A stretch of 64,000 bases of DNA. It comes from Hyperoplus lanceolatus. Taxonomy: Eukaryota; Chordata; Actinopteri; Uranoscopiformes; Ammodytidae. The position numbers were made by a program, and so were the translations under genes. The stretch covers positions 19,120,001 to 19,184,000 of the forward strand of contig CM049410.1 in the NCBI GenBank assembly GCA_026929865.2, read 5' to 3'. Under the pieces are notes generated by a model. That model searched no databases, had not been told where the DNA came from, and saw only the letters and a program-made list of their open reading frames with translations. Shown here piece after piece: positions 17,428 to 28,275 of this stretch (positions are counted from its first letter, which is position 1; every line of letters starts with the position of its first letter).

Positions 17428-17563
17428 TACAGTCCCCTCCATAAGTATCGGAACAGTGAGGCCAATTCCTTTATTTTTGCTGTAGACTGGAAACATTTGG
17501 GTTTGACACCAAAAGATGAATATGAGACAATAGCTCAACATTTCAGCTTTCATTTCCAGGTAT

Positions 17564-18090
17564 TCACATCTGGATCCGATACACAACTGAGAAGATAGCA
17601 TTATTTGTAAAGGAACAACACATTTTTAGGCGAGCAAAAGTATTGGAACAGATAGACTTTAAATAAATTAAAGTAAATAAACCATAATATTTTGTCGCAA
17701 ATACTTTGCCTGCAATAACCGCATCAAGCCTGTGACCCATTGACATCACCAAACTTTTACATTCTTCTTTTGTGATGCTCTTCCAGGCTTTCACCGCAGC
17801 CTCATTCAGTTGCTGTTTGTTTTGGGGGGTTACTCCCTTCGGTCTCCTCTTTAGCAGGTAAAATGCATGCTCTATAGCGTTTAAGTCTGGAGATTGACTT
17901 GGCCAGTCTAAAACTTTCCATTTCTTGCCCCTAATGAACTCCTTTGTTGTGTTTGCAGTTTTTTTGGATCATTATTTTGCTGCACGATGGAGGATCGTCC
18001 AATCAGTCTGGTTGCATCTTTCTTTAAATTGGCCGACCGAATGTTTCTGTAGACTTCTAAGTTCATTTTGCTGTTGCCATCATGTGTTAC
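17564..18090 (-). pseudogene. Tc1 transposase C-terminal fragment, left arm
   Basis: Read on the minus strand, the fragment starts at HDGNSKMNLEVYRN and passes a damaged second catalytic block (QQNNDPK, where the family has an Asp in DNDPKH). It then shows VLDWPSQSPDLNAIEHAFYL, containing the glutamate of the DDE triad, and ends KAWKSITKEECKSLVMSMGH. Frame changes separate the blocks. The N-terminal paired-like DNA-binding domain and the first catalytic Asp are absent. Confidence 0.85.
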
Positions 18091-18099
18091 TGTGTTGTT

Positions 18100-18791
18100 G
18101 TCAAGATGAACCTTTACCAAAGTGATGGAAAGGCTAAAGTTTGGAGAAAGAAAGGATCTACTCATGATCCCAAGCATACAAGCTCATCTGTGAGAAACGG
18201 TGGAGGCAATGTCATGGCTTGGGCTTGCATGGCATCTTCTCGGATGGGCTCATTAGTCTTCATTGATGATGTAACACATGATGGCAACAGCAAAATGAAC
18301 TCAGAAGTTTACAGAAACATTTTGTCTGCCCATTTAAATAAATATGCAACTAAACTGATTGGACGATCCTCCATCATGCAGCAAGATAATGACCCAAAAC
18401 ACAACAAAGGAGTTAATCAGGGGCAAGAAGTGAAAGGTTTTAGACTGGCTAAGTCAATCTCCAGACTTAAACGCTATAGAGCATGCATGTTACCTACCTG
18501 CTAAAGAGGAGACTTAAGAGAGTAACCCCCTAACACAAACAGCAACTGAATGAGGCTGCGGTGAAAGCCTGGAAAAGCATCACAAAAGAAGAATGCAAAC
18601 GTTTTGTGATGTCAATGGGTCGCAGGCTTGATGCAGTTAATGCAGGCAAAGTATTTGCGACAAAATATTACGGTTTATTCACTTTAATTTATTTAAAGTC
18701 TATCTGTTCCAATACTTCTGCTCGCCTAAACATGTGGTGTTCCTTTACAAATAATGATATCTTCTCAGTTGTGTATCGGATCCAGATGTGA
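18100..18791 (+). pseudogene. Tc1 transposase fragment, centre and right arm
   Basis: The frame opens with NLYQSDGKAKVWRKKG, continues through VMAWACMASSRMGSLVFIDD, keeps the second catalytic block as MQQDNDPKH, then shifts frame near 18400-18500 and resumes as KAWKSITKEECKRFVMSMGR. The order matches the middle and C-terminal part of a Tc1 DDE transposase. It is the inverted partner of the 17564-18090 fragment plus about 55 further upstream codons. No initiator or N-terminal domain is present. Confidence 0.85.
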
Positions 18792-18927
18792 ATACCTGGA
18801 AATGAAAGCTGAAATGTTGATCTATTGTCTCATATTCATCTTTTGGTGTCAAACCCAAATGTTTCCAGTCTACAGCAAAAATAAAGGAATTGGCCTCACT
18901 GTTCCGATACTTATGGAGGGGACTGTA

Positions 18928-20424
18928 TATACTGGTAAGTTCTCTGAAAATCGTTATAAATGTGACAAACAGCCGTATGTGGGCGGTTTGCTGGCCTGGC
19001 ACATTCTATTCTCTTGCATGTTACATTTTTCCTCAGTAACAGTGATGAGCAGAGTTTGTTGCGTCACACAAACACCACTGGCTATAGTTACAGAGCTGAT
19101 GTGAGTGAACGTTGTTGTCCTTGATAAGAAGAGGCAGAGTGGAAAGAGAGAAAAAGGTGAAGTGAGGCATTGGAAGAGGTGTTCTTGTCCTTAGTATACA
19201 AATTATAGTGGTGTCACATCTGGGTGATCCAGTCTTAAGTGAGTGTTTCATTTAGTTTCACGCAGTTTTATGTTTGTTGAAGGGACACAGGGTTATAAAA
19301 TTACAGCTGCTAAAAAAGTAGTATACAGGCAAAAGTTTGGGACTATATATGAAAGGCAGAATGTGCACTTATTTTAAGGCATAACATAAATCCATCTGAG
19401 CTCAAGGAGGGGCAGAAAGGAGTTTATACTATACATTAAGGGGGTTGTTACATGAAGAAAAATACATTCTCAGTAGGCATGGGTTCGGTAATTGTAGGTT
19501 AAACTGAGTGAGCTAAATTTGGTGGACATGCGAACGTTTTTCTTATTTATAGGCTATATGATTGAAATGACAATATCTAATTACATAGTACCGTTACATA
19601 ACAACATTCTGTTATATGTTACAGCTATATTTTTATTTCACTTTATAGCCACATTTGGAACAATCTTAACAACCCTAACCTTGATCTTTATAGACGTTAT
19701 TTTACTTGCACATGATTACAAATTAAAACATAGCTGAGGCTGTTCGGAAACACTGATCATATTTTACCCAAAGTAGTTCCATTTAGATGTTGTAGTTAAG
19801 ACACACAAAATCAAATGTTGAGGGTTTTTTGTTGTGCATGAATAAATACAGGCTCCTGCATTAGGAACTTTAGTATTTTACTGTGGTGCATAATCATTTA
19901 GATTGAAATAAAACATTACATTTATTTGGTGATAGCAGCTATCCCGGTCTTCTGTGGAGGACAGAATGTACAACGTCAATAGAGAACACATTAGAGCTGG
20001 ACCCTGCCCACACTCCTCTGCTGGTCTCAAACCCTTGAAGGGCTTAGGGCAGACCTGAGAGCTTGTTCTATCCGCCTACACTAATTCTCCTCCTCGGCCC
20101 CCTGCTCCTTATTAGAGAGAAACACTCCACCAGATCATCAACCCACACTCCACTGACAAGAGAAAGTGCTCCAAAACCCACCTCAAGGACCACAAAGTTG
20201 AAAAAGTCTAAATGCTTTCACACATCTTGAAAAAGTTTCCTGGTGACTATACTGCGCATTAACTGAATGCATGTGTTTTGGGAGAGCGACTACAGACCAG
20301 ACTGATTAAACTAGAGACTTATTTTATTGTGTTATTTGTGCTATTGAAGGACGTATAAAAAACAGTGATTTAAAGATACGGAGTGAAAAGTTGTGATGCG
20401 GCTTCAAACATGACTCTCACTCTC
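18928..20424. other. Anonymous sequence without recognisable gene
   Basis: A hydrophobic 72-codon frame at 19519-19737 sits in very AT-rich DNA and has no family signature. Nothing else was recognised before the SINE. Confidence 0.4.
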
Positions 20425-20664
20425 ACGGCAGTAGCTCAATGAATGAACTTGGCTTATGGTCGGGAGGGTGGCCGGTTCAATTCCAGCACGGGACCAGTAA
20501 CTTGGAGTTTGAGCTGGTAGCTACCAAAGTGCCCTTGAGCAAGGCAGGGTTAGGGTTAGGAACCCAAAACTCCCCACTCCTTCGCAGTGTGTTAACTGTA
20601 TAGGTCCTGCAGGCTTTGAATGTGTGGGTTTGTAAATAAATAAGAAATTGATTTTCCCTATAAG
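20425..20664 (+). mobile_element. tRNA-derived SINE (degenerate)
   Basis: The head reads GCAGTAGCTCAATGAATGAA (decayed A box) and CGGTTCAATTCCAGC (B box). The body holds GTGCCCTTGAGCAAGGCAG, a hallmark of abundant fish tRNA-SINEs, and the tail runs through TGTATAGGTCCTGCAGG to an A/T-rich AGAAATTGATTTTCCC end. The GGGTTAGGGTTAGG inside (near 20546) comes from the usual GGCACTTAACCC-type body segment and is not telomeric. No target duplication was placed. Confidence 0.65.
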
Positions 20665-21668
20665 ACCAAAAAAAAAGATTTTTCTTCCTGTACAATATAT
20701 GCTTCTAAGATGCTGGGTGAAAATACAATTTGTACACAGAGGTACAATTTATTCACCAGTTAATGGAAGTATAAAAATAGTGATTGAGGAATAGTGTGGT
20801 TAATGGGGCCACGCACCTCTCTGTACAGAAAACTGGTGCTCATTCCACTCATTTCAGAGATGTCAAAGGCTGTTGTGTATTGAGTTATTTCCACATTTTC
20901 ATACTTTTATTAACATAACGTTGATGCAGTTGCTTTGCTCACTTGAATTTATTATTGTAATTTATTCTTTCTCTGCATTTGGAAGGTTTACCGCAAATAT
21001 AAAACTGCCGTTTTAAGTAATGCTAATCTAAAATATTGAAGACAAGACACTTTAAAGAATACACATTTGAGTCAAGTCTTCTCTAGCTCAAAGCATAATT
21101 GTTCTTACTCATTCTCGGCTAACGCCATGATATTTTAAGTTCATCATCCTGTGATATAATATCTCAACTTTAAACAAACAGCTTTTTTTGATTATTAAAA
21201 ACATTCAAAGAGTTTAGATTCCCTGTGCATTACCACAATCAAACTAAAAACACAAACACAAAAAAGTGGGAAATGTACATTGCATGGAGGATATGTGTGT
21301 AGCCTATTATGGCTCAAAGAGTCAAAATATAGAAGAACAGCTACTACGGTAAATTAAAGCATTCAGCAATTCAAACAAACCAAAATTCTGCAACTACAGC
21401 TACATCCTCCGCGCCTGCTGTCTAAGATAAAATGATTTCCATCAGGCAACGCAACGCACAATCTCTTTAGACACGCGCAGAGACAAAGACACAATAGGTG
21501 TAGAACGTCAACAGCAATCAGCAACTTAGGAAAGACAGAAGTGTGTCAGTATTCAAACTCAATCAAGTTAAACGATAAGAAAGGCTTCTGAGACAGAATC
21601 AACATTTGCCCTCATTACCTGTCTGTGCCTAATGAAAAATGTTATACTGACAGAGAAAAAAAGAAGAT

Positions 21669-21705
<37 letters not shown>

Positions 21706-22537
21706 GCTGTGTTCAATCACCCTTAATGCAAACTAAAAATACATTGGGTGTTAGATCAGGTCACTCTCTGAGAATGGACACATCATAAGGGACGGTGAAG
21801 CACAACCCCCCCCACCCCTGTTGTGTGTTTTTCTTTCTGCTAGAGGTGGATGGACGAGCGCTCTGGCAGTCACCCATGCATGCAAGGCCAGTCTGTTGTA
21901 ATTTAAAGGCTCACTTGTTTAATAATCTAGGTCTTAATTTGCTCACACAGCCCACACTCATAAAAGGCAGAGGAAGCAGGAGGAACATTTACCGGTGGAA
22001 ATAAAAAGAGAAAGTGAAAAACCTCAAGGCGGAGAGGATTTTTAACATATATACATATTGTTGTTTAAATCTTGTGTTGGATTTTTCACTATGAATTGTA
22101 TTTGATTTGGTATGGTACAGTATATGGTGTGATGGGATGTCATCCTGCACAAATCCACCGAGATGAAAAAATAATAAATTCCTCGGAATTCTTAACGAAT
22201 TAATTGAATTAACTAATTCAACGGATTGTACTAAAATACCACAACATGATATTTTATTAGTGGTAATAAAATTGGAGATCACTGCCAGGTGGTAGTACAG
22301 AGGGTGAGGACCCTGTTACTGTAGTAGAAACTCTCTGTTTACTTCCATCGTCCTCTTTAATCTTAAATCACTGGTCTGATTAGCATTTCAGTTAGCATTC
22401 AACACATCAATTAGACTAGACTAATATAAGAAGTGCTATACAGAGCTTGAGCAATAGATAGAGTTCACAGGAAAACTAGAAGGCTGGAGTAGAAGCTATA
22501 AAGTGTATTGCAGTCTACACTGCAGGGGTAACCACAC
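20665..22537. other. Anonymous sequence with one CA array
   Basis: AT-rich DNA with a (CA)n array at 21670-21703. No gene, transposon terminus or splice pattern was recognised. Confidence 0.4.
21670..21703. repeat. (CA)n microsatellite
   Basis: A CA array of about 34 bp. Confidence 0.93.
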
Positions 22538-22605
22538 TACACATACACACACGCACACGCACACACACACACACACGCACGCACGCACACACACACACAC
22601 ACACA
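22538..22605. repeat. Compound (CA)n/(CG CA)n microsatellite
   Basis: A CA array interrupted by CGCA units at about 22552, 22559 and 22577-22586. Confidence 0.9.
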
Positions 22606-24620
22606 GTCTCCCAGGAGGCACTGCATTGGAAAGATGCTTTAGCTATTGTAGATGAGAAATATTTCCCTTTAAGGCCAAAAGCAAATGTTTTCCTTCCTCC
22701 CTATGGCTTGTCAAACAGCAGAAATGGCGCAGGAGATGCAGCAACAAACACAGTCCAGACACACAAATGGCTCAGCTGGCCATAAAGATGATCATTACGC
22801 TCAATAGGATGCCACCGTTCTCTCTTCAAACCAATGCGCTCCCTATGCCATTAAAAAAAAACTGTCGAGGCTGAGGGCATGGTCAAGCTTTGGGGGGGCC
22901 GCCACCCAGCTGGGACAAAACATCTTCTCATCGCCGTGCATTGATCAGACAACTACAAAACTTGAAGACATATTCCACTTCCCATAACAACTTTAATCTT
23001 ATATATTACTCTGGCTAGTGACATGGCTTTGGGGTTGTCAATGTGTCATTGAAGGTTGAATACCATTGTGTGCAGACATTCATGGATGAAGCTTAAATGA
23101 CATCTTGTTTAGTTGGTAGAAGTGTGTCCACTTACTTTGTGAAATATCTCAACGTCTTTAATTAATTGTAAAACCTCTGGTGTTTCCTTACAATTCATCA
23201 TAGCCATTATCTGGTTAAAAAAAGAAGAAGAAATTCTCAAGAGCCTCAGCTGTGGTTTGTACTAAGGGCTAGAATGCTAAAATCAGATAGACTAATTGTC
23301 ACCACTGGCACAGTGTTGATTTAAGCCAGATGTTAACTTTAGCATGCTAGAATGCTTACAATGAAAAGTGCAACCTCACAGAGCTCTGTAGCATTTCTGT
23401 TCCTTTTATTATTTGTACATTTTATTTGTGATATTAATTTAATTACATTTTTTTTTATTTATTTATTTTTATCTCTTGTTCAGGTTATAATTTTTATAGT
23501 TTTACTTTTGCTTGAAACTCTAAAAAATGCTTTAAATAATTTGGGTGAGGATTTAAGATTTGTTCACAACCTGGCAGCCCGTCTAAATGCTAATGTTGTT
23601 GCCCCCGAAACTTTAATTTGAAAATGTTTTATAGACAAATCCCCGACATCAAATAAAACATATAGATGTAGCTGCCACTTTTTAAAACGTTTCACGCTGA
23701 TCTATGGCAAATTGAATCTGGTGGTTTTCTTAACACTGCTGTTCTGGAAGTGAATGTGACTGGCACAGCGAAAAAAAAACTCCCTCATTTCCATAATCCT
23801 GCCGATAAGGGCGCAGGCAGGTAACATCGCCTGAGAAGAACATTAAAGTTTCTACATCCTGACTGAATACTGTGGCAATAGCGGCTTCAGATAATCACAC
23901 AATGGATGTGCTGAACGGTGTCCCACCCACAGCTGGTCGCTGCGGCTGAGGCTGACAGCACTTTACTGAGTGTGCGTAGGCAGCGAGCTTTGAGGCAATT
24001 GCGACATTAAATACATTTTTATGTGTCAAACTCTTTTGTCTGTACTTCATTATTTCCTCTCTAGCCCTGTCTTTCTCTTTCCCTCTCTCTGACATTGAAA
24101 TTGCAAAGTAGCAAAAACACTTTCCAGGTGCAGACAGACAGACAAGACGGACACACATACAAATGGAAATAATATAAATATGTTTTTCTTTTCAAACCAC
24201 CATCTCTATGGCCATGAAAGCACACAGCAATCCAACAGAGTAAGTTTCCTAATGAATAGCAAACTGGGCTTTCAACAGGCAAGCTTGTATTGCCGAGCAC
24301 TTTACAACTACAATCTACAGAATAATCAAGTGAGCAGAAGACAGACCAGGCAGAAGGCAGTGAAAAGGAATGACCCCTCTCAGAACTGCTGAAATAGCAC
24401 TGCAGGCTGAATGATTGGGCAGCCGCACCACAAAACAAAGGGGATGGAGGAGGGTGAGACAGTCAATGGTTTATGCTCTCGTTGTTGCTCTATTTTGTCG
24501 GGAAAAGCTTTCTGCATGACAATAAACTCTGCTTTCACAGAGCGACAACCAACTTTTCCCCATTTTCTCATTGTGTACCAATCAACCGAATGCTCTGTGA
24601 AGATAATTCCTCCGCCCTTT
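22606..24620. other. Anonymous sequence without recognisable gene
   Basis: AT-rich DNA. Frames up to 125 codons (24061-24438 minus) show no domain or conserved motif. Confidence 0.35.
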
Positions 24621-25105
24621 CAATGTTGCCAAGTGCGCTTTTTATAAGCAACTTTGTGATTGTGTTTCTGTAAAGTCGCTTACAAATATTGCTTGTAGCA
24701 GTTTGCAGTTATTTGGGCTTGTTTCTGAAGTGCTGTCGCCTATTTCGGCTTGGTGCCCATGTATTAAATAAAGTTTTAAGCTACAATGAAAACAAACAAA
24801 AATCACAATCCAAACAAAGGAGGCTTAGTATTTCTCCTGTCGTACAATGAATGCATTAAGTTAAAATATGAACCCATATGAGTGATTTTAGAAGTAAGAA
24901 TATTGATGTAGTAGATGCTATAAAGATCCTGTATTATTAATGTAGAAATTGACTTGCTATACTTTATTATTGGATGTGCATTAAATGTAAGTAGTATACA
25001 CAGTATATATTGTCTATAAGCAATTGTTGAAGAAATGGCCGCTTCTTTTGGTCTTGCTTTTATAGGCCTGGTTGCTTGTTTCTTTCTCCAGATCTGGCAA
25101 CACTG
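24621..25105. mobile_element. Candidate MITE with CARTGTTGCCA ends
   Basis: The left edge reads CAATGTTGCCAAGTG. The right edge, reverse-complemented, reads CAGTGTTGCCAGATC. The first eleven bases therefore match at all but one position, in a form common among fish hAT-type MITEs. The 8-bp flanks do not match each other, so this could be chance or a degraded insertion. Confidence 0.3.
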
Positions 25106-26149
25106 CCCCATCTCCCCCTCCCCTTCCTCTGTCCATCCTTGTTTTATGTATTTTCTGGTGATGAGTCAGGGAGCATGCGAGGGGTCCAAGATATTTGCAT
25201 CAGTACTTCACCTCATTTCCTTCCCTAATGGGAGACATGGGAGCATGGCAGCAGACAGAAATGGGAGCTGTGGGGCCTGGGAGGAATAGGTGAGTGGGTG
25301 GAGGGGTTGACAAAGCAAGAGATGGACAGATAGAGGAGGTGAGGCGCTATATAAAGAAATACTGAATGATTAAGTGTGTTCAAGAGGGCTGGTGGGCACT
25401 GGAGAACACATTAGTGTTGAAATAGCAAACAACCAGCAACGCAAATGTATGCGCATTTCCACGAGTGAGTCATTTGTAGTCTAAGTGTGTTGATTAAAAC
25501 CGAGGTACCACTGTGATTCATTGCTGCTCGTGCAATGGGACTAGATCAAACTAGACAACCCTTTCTCCATCTCCTCCTCCTCTTCTTTTCAGAGATGCTT
25601 TAGGGCTGATGTATCCACTACTGCTAGTATTGCAATGTTGCTACTTGTGCAGGTGTACCATGGACATATAAAGAAAGAGGTGTACTTGTGTGTGTGGTAA
25701 CGTTTTAGCGCCATTTGGTGGTGGGTAGTGAAGAACCACCCACTGGTTCACTCCAGTAGAGGAGGTGAGACCCACACATCATCCCCATAACAACATTACG
25801 CTTGCTTGCCAACATGAGCCCCTTTACCTATCTTAGTCCTTGGGCAAGCAGCCACCGATGCATTACACCTTATCAGATGGTGCATAACAAGCAGCAAGCA
25901 GCTAGACACTCACAGAACAGATTAGCGCCTAAAACAACAAAGCAATACAAGCTCACTCTGAGGGAAACAGATGAGTTTGGTAACGACTCAAAATTTGAGC
26001 TGATGCAATAGGTCCCAATCCCTGCCTGCCCCCACACACCAATGTGGGACTCTATCGCCCAGCTGCAGAAGGTGATTTGGACCTGGGAGCATCCCTTGTT
26101 TGCCATCCATCTGGTGCTGCGGTGCTGGAAGTGGGTTCAGTGTGTGCGC

Positions 26150-26150
<1 letters not shown>
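25106..26150. other. Anonymous sequence without recognisable gene
   Basis: No repeat terminus or convincing frame was recognised between the candidate MITE and the next GT array. Confidence 0.35.

Positions 26151-26231
<81 letters not shown>
26151..26231. repeat. (GT)n microsatellite
   Basis: A GT array of about 81 bp preceded by GTGTGCGCG. Frames across it are translated repeat. Confidence 0.97.
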
Positions 26232-26233
<2 letters not shown>

Positions 26234-26641
26234 TCTGTTTGCAGCAGTGGACGATTTGCATGCCAGGGCCCTGGGCTGGCACCACTAGGCGCAGAACTTA
26301 ATGCTAGCATGATTGCTCTCTAGGGGAACTGGGGTTTGTGTCCCAGCACAGCTGAGCATACTACAGGCTGAAGGGGGTTGATGGGGTTTGCCAACTATAG
26401 AAGTTTTCTAACTGAGGGTAGAGTTAAATGGCGACAGCTAGAGGAAGGAAGGGAGGAACTGTACACACGAGGAAACAAACATCCGTCATAGGCTTCTGCT
26501 TTGTCACTGACTGCATTATGAGCTCCACTTTCTCAATAACCAAGCACTACAACAGCTTTAGAACGCAAGCTGTGCCCCATTGTGTTAAGTTGAGAAAGTA
26601 GGCAGGTTACCTCTTATGTTCCATTTTTCTTGTTCAGCCTT

Positions 26642-26701
<60 letters not shown>
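26642..26701. repeat. (TAA)n microsatellite, LINE-tail type
   Basis: About 20 TAA units. On the minus strand this is a (TTA)n tail directly following ATAAAATAAAGTGTA, the way L2-type LINE copies usually end, so it probably arose as the 3' tail of the adjoining retroelement. Confidence 0.9.
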
Positions 26702-26703
<2 letters not shown>

Positions 26704-26950
26704 ACTTTATTTTATAGCACTTTTCAATACACAGCTTAAAGTGCTGAACAAATAAAAGCACAATAAAAACGAGCACAAAAAACTTACTTGTAATGCAGAG
26801 ACAATAATTAGCCATATGAAAACAAAATGATAAAAGACAGGAATTAAAACAAAAGGCAGGCTCAAATAAAATCTGGAAAGGCTCTACGATAATAGTGGGT
26901 TTTGAGGAGAGATTTATGCCTTACTGCAGAGATTTTCTGAAAATGTGCAC
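26702..26950 (-). mobile_element. L2-like LINE or SINE 3' end
   Basis: Read on the minus strand, the sequence AAGTGCTATAAAATAAAGTG followed by (TTA)n is the general form of fish L2-type 3' ends (CGCTATATAAATAAA plus TTA or TTG repeats). Related sequence forms the tail of the SINE at 5801-6114. Upstream parts (to about 26950) resemble dispersed fish repeat in composition only. The 5' limit is uncertain and no coding sequence is left. Confidence 0.45.
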
Positions 26951-28000
26951 CGTTAACCCCATAATTAAGCAATTTACATGTCTGGCCTATCTTTGTTGGG
27001 TGGCTTTTGACATGCCCTCACCAGCTTTGAATACTTGTAGACACAGTCGACCACCGCGCTAATTGTACCACTTTGTCTTTTCGAGCATAACTCGGCTCTT
27101 AGATGGTCTTACATGGTAAAATACCCACAGTTTTCAAACTCAGTACCCCAAGCTGGTAACAGGATGCTGTTAAAATGTATTTAATGCCTAGCTCAGATAA
27201 CCCTGGAGTTCCTTTGTCTTAACTTGACAAAGCTCCTCCATAGTAAAAGCAGACATTTTACACCTGTTTTACAGGCAGAGTAATACTAGGAAACAGATCT
27301 TGAAGTGTCTCGCCGTATGTCCCCATTGGTTCCCCTGAGGGATCTGTCAATAATCAGGTGACAGCCTAAGAACAGTTCATGTTAGAGGTTGCACTCTGAC
27401 TCTCTCAAAAGCCGATAATGGCTATTGTGGTTGCACCACCTCACTTGTTCGCGGTTAAAAACGATAATTTCCCCTGCCCTTATTTAATTGGGATTGACAT
27501 TTAAACAAAGTAGTTAATGTGTGCCAAGGACAGGGTATGCCGTGTTAACAATTAAGATTCTGCTTAATGGGGCATGCCAGAGCTATTCTGAGTGCATGTT
27601 GTGGGAGAAAGAATAGGGCAAACTCTATTAGTCAGAAACCAGAGCGTTTTGTCTGAAGTGGGCCAAGGTCAGAGCCACTTCTTAGTTTCTAGGCTATAGT
27701 TGCTCACCATCCATGGTACTTCAAAACCCTGACTAAAGTCATTACCATAAACACCAATCCTGGATAAGGCTTTTAGCATACAAAAAGTGGCCATCGAGAA
27801 TTTCTGTCACTTATGTAACACCTCTCTAGGCATGTACAAACGCAAGGGCTTACATGGGCGCTGAGAAGGGCCCTCTGGGCCCATTACTCATCTCTTTGAA
27901 AGACAGGCATACTTCCACATTTTTCACAATTTTCTCTCTCTCTTTCTCTCTCTCTAGAATAAAATATCCCTGTGTTTCTAATACCCATACTTCCCTGCTA
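26951..28000. other. Anonymous sequence without recognisable gene
   Basis: About 1 kb with no recognised gene or repeat terminus. A short CT-rich run lies at 27932-27957. Confidence 0.35.
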
Positions 28001-28029
28001 TTTAGTTTGGTAGAAAAATATTAAGAATG

Positions 28030-28275
28030 TCACAATTCTTGTGGTCAGAATACCCGGATGCCCTACTACATCCAGTCGGGGGTTTTAGTATGGAAATCAG
28101 CATGCTTTTCGGGCAATTCTGACCCACAACGCAGTGCGCACCGGAAGTGACGTCACAAGTTTGAGGCGCAATGTTATGATGATATAAATAAAAACACATT
28201 GTATGTCCCAATTGTATGCCACCTACATGCTCACTAGATACTTTTTATGATCAGCATGTAGTATGTTGAAAAGAA
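28030..28275. mobile_element. Candidate dispersed repeat carrying an ETS/CRE composite
   Basis: The block from GTCACAATTC to GTAGTATGTTG contains CCTACTACATCCAGTCGGGG and TGTCCCAATTGTATGCC, which I recall as parts of a widespread fish repeat rich in TAGTATG and GTCCCAATT motifs. Termini and target duplication are not resolved. It contains the composite site listed separately at 28141. Confidence 0.35.
28141..28156 (+). promoter_or_regulatory. ETS-CRE composite motif
   Basis: CCGGAAGTGACGTCAC joins an ETS core (CCGGAAGTG) to a full CRE palindrome (TGACGTCA). This pairing is common in TATA-less vertebrate promoters. No gene start is visible beside it, and the surrounding DNA looks repeat-derived, so function is unproven. 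Confidence 0.4.

Larger units (their letters stand above)
17430..18925. mobile_element. Tc1-like transposon remodelled as a fold-back
   Basis: The outer ends are exact inverses (CAGTCCCCTCCATAAGTATC and its complement), flanked by TA at 17428-17429 and 18926-18927, the Tc1/mariner target duplication. Normally one end precedes the transposase start and the other follows its stop. Here both outer arms (17430-18090 and 18271-18925) are the transposase 3' half plus the 3' terminal repeat, in opposite orientations around a 180-bp centre holding more upstream transposase sequence. By eye the arms are roughly 90% identical. The 5' half with the DNA-binding domain is missing, so the copy is dead but could be mobilised in trans through its intact ends. 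Confidence 0.88.

Noticed and set aside
19519..19737. Hydrophobic 72-codon frame resembling a multi-spanning membrane protein piece
   Set aside because: Very AT-rich DNA gives hydrophobic translations by default. No receptor motif, splice sites or family match were seen.
20540..20562. Interstitial telomeric repeat GGGTTAGGGTTAGG
   Set aside because: Only two units, located at the point where fish tRNA-SINEs have a TTAACCC-like segment.
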